Source of the DNA: Opitutia bacterium
Lineage (GTDB): Bacteria; Verrucomicrobiota; Verrucomicrobiia; Opitutales; Opitutaceae
Direction: 5' to 3'
Assembly: GCA_947474365.1 (NCBI GenBank)
Contig: CANJIU010000060.1
Location: 1 to 55,981 of the forward strand
Length of the DNA stretch: 55,981 nucleotides
Numbering within the stretch: the first letter of the stretch is position 1; every line of letters begins with the position of its first letter. This document shows positions 55,666 through 55,981 of this stretch, piece by piece. A program made the position numbers and the translations under genes. A model generated the notes under the pieces. That model had not been told where the DNA came from and did not search any database. It was given only the letters and a program-made list of their open reading frames with translations.

Positions 55666-55981
55666 CTACGGGACTCGCTGGGTCCGGCGCACGATCGGCA
55701 CGGTCGCCGTGTGCTTGGCGCGGCCGAGTTCGAGGGTCACGACCGCTTCCTGGGGTGCGCTCGCGCCGCTTCCGGCCCCGCCGCCGTCGGCGGACTTGGT
55801 GGCGTCGGCGATCCAGTCCGCGCCATTGAGAGTGACTTCGAATTCCAGAAGTCCGCCGTGCACCACGCCAAATTCGTTGGCGTTTTTCACGCGGAACATC
55901 GTGCGGGCATCCTTGGCGATACCCTGCTGATTCGGCTTAAATTCCGCTACCCGCCCGCCGAGGTGGAGGCGGAAGGTCTCG
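55666..55981 (-). CDS. C-terminal part of an unknown protein (runs off the window)
   Basis: The minus-strand frame is open from the window's right edge (ETFRLHLGGRVAEFKPNQQ) through MFRVKNANEFGVVHGGLLEF to a stop at 55666. The visible 104 residues include VTLNGADWIADATKSADGGG and end VRRTQRVP. The gene's start lies beyond the window; the ATG at 55899 is internal. I do not recognise the family. It is in the same direction as the Ig-like protein gene, 167 bases before it. Confidence 0.6.
   Translation of the reverse strand, partial: ETFRLHLGGRVAEFKPNQQGIAKDARTMFRVKNANEFGVVHGGLLEFEVTLNGADWIADATKSADGGGAGSGASAPQEAVVTLELGRAKHTATVPIVRRTQRVP

Noticed and set aside
52706..55930. A 1074-codon plus-strand frame over the Ig-like protein
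   Set aside because: The minus-strand gene has a signal peptide and recognisable domains. The plus-strand product is Gly/Arg/Ala-rich with no domain.

Overview
The window is GC-rich bacterial chromosome with dense coding, many four-base ATGA gene overlaps and few Shine-Dalgarno sites. Its protein families point to the Verrucomicrobiota, most likely an Opitutaceae-type organism. Evidence for this is the large TonB-dependent receptors (one with the FEVSSS...TLAGTRL plug start common in that group), a PEP-CTERM protein, an Ig-like surface protein with the VLIR-type C-terminal repeats typical of Verrucomicrobiota, an S1-type sulfatase, and a GC-rich dispersed palindrome. The taxonomic call is inference from protein families and no 16S gene is present.

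Layout. 1-1.1 kb: the end of one small conserved protein, a terminator, a short relative of that protein and an array of palindromic repeats. 1.4-9.8 kb: a PepSY-like secreted protein, a metallo-beta-lactamase-fold hydrolase, a large TonB receptor, then a lipoprotein and a 765-residue single-pass membrane protein of unknown function. 9.8-21.4 kb: a carbohydrate-uptake locus with a LacI regulator, a TonB receptor, an unknown secreted protein, a sulfatase, a sialate O-acetylesterase and a sugar-isomerase-like protein, divergent from an AraC regulator with a PAS domain. The genes from the isomerase to the unknown secreted protein overlap by ATGA. This layout suggests use of a sulfated and acetylated glycan, but I see no glycoside hydrolase.

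22-32.7 kb: arginine biosynthesis (argC, argJ, argB, argD, argF, argG) interrupted by a polyamine pair, bacterial homospermidine synthase and ornithine decarboxylase. Ornithine made by ArgJ can go to citrulline and arginine (ArgF, ArgG) or to putrescine and homospermidine. carB at 43.3-46.5 kb supplies carbamoyl phosphate to ArgF. A type IV pilin-like gene lies between argF and argG.

32.7-36.8 kb: mlaD, mlaF and mlaE, preceded by a gene for a secreted protein full of aromatic LWPF-type repeats, all on the minus strand. 37-40.5 kb: a NAPE-PLD-like hydrolase, the rRNA methyltransferases RsmD and RsmE, a small membrane protein paired with a phosphoribosyltransferase, and tRNA-Gly(TCC). 40.6-43.1 kb: a PilC/GspF-type inner-membrane protein and an NtrC-like response regulator whose ATPase domain has lost the sigma-54 contact loop and several catalytic residues. 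46.6-50.4 kb: a coiled-coil lipoprotein, a quinone oxidoreductase, PurU and a YfgM-like TPR protein. 50.4-56 kb: a TPR membrane protein, a PEP-CTERM protein, an Ig-like surface protein and a partial gene running off the end.

The most interesting items are the degenerate sigma-54-type regulator, the LWPF-repeat protein fused in operon to a minimal Mla system, the polyamine genes inside the arginine cluster, the unknown lipoprotein/membrane protein pair, the dispersed palindromes, and remnants of larger gene families at 316-537 and 49490-49591.
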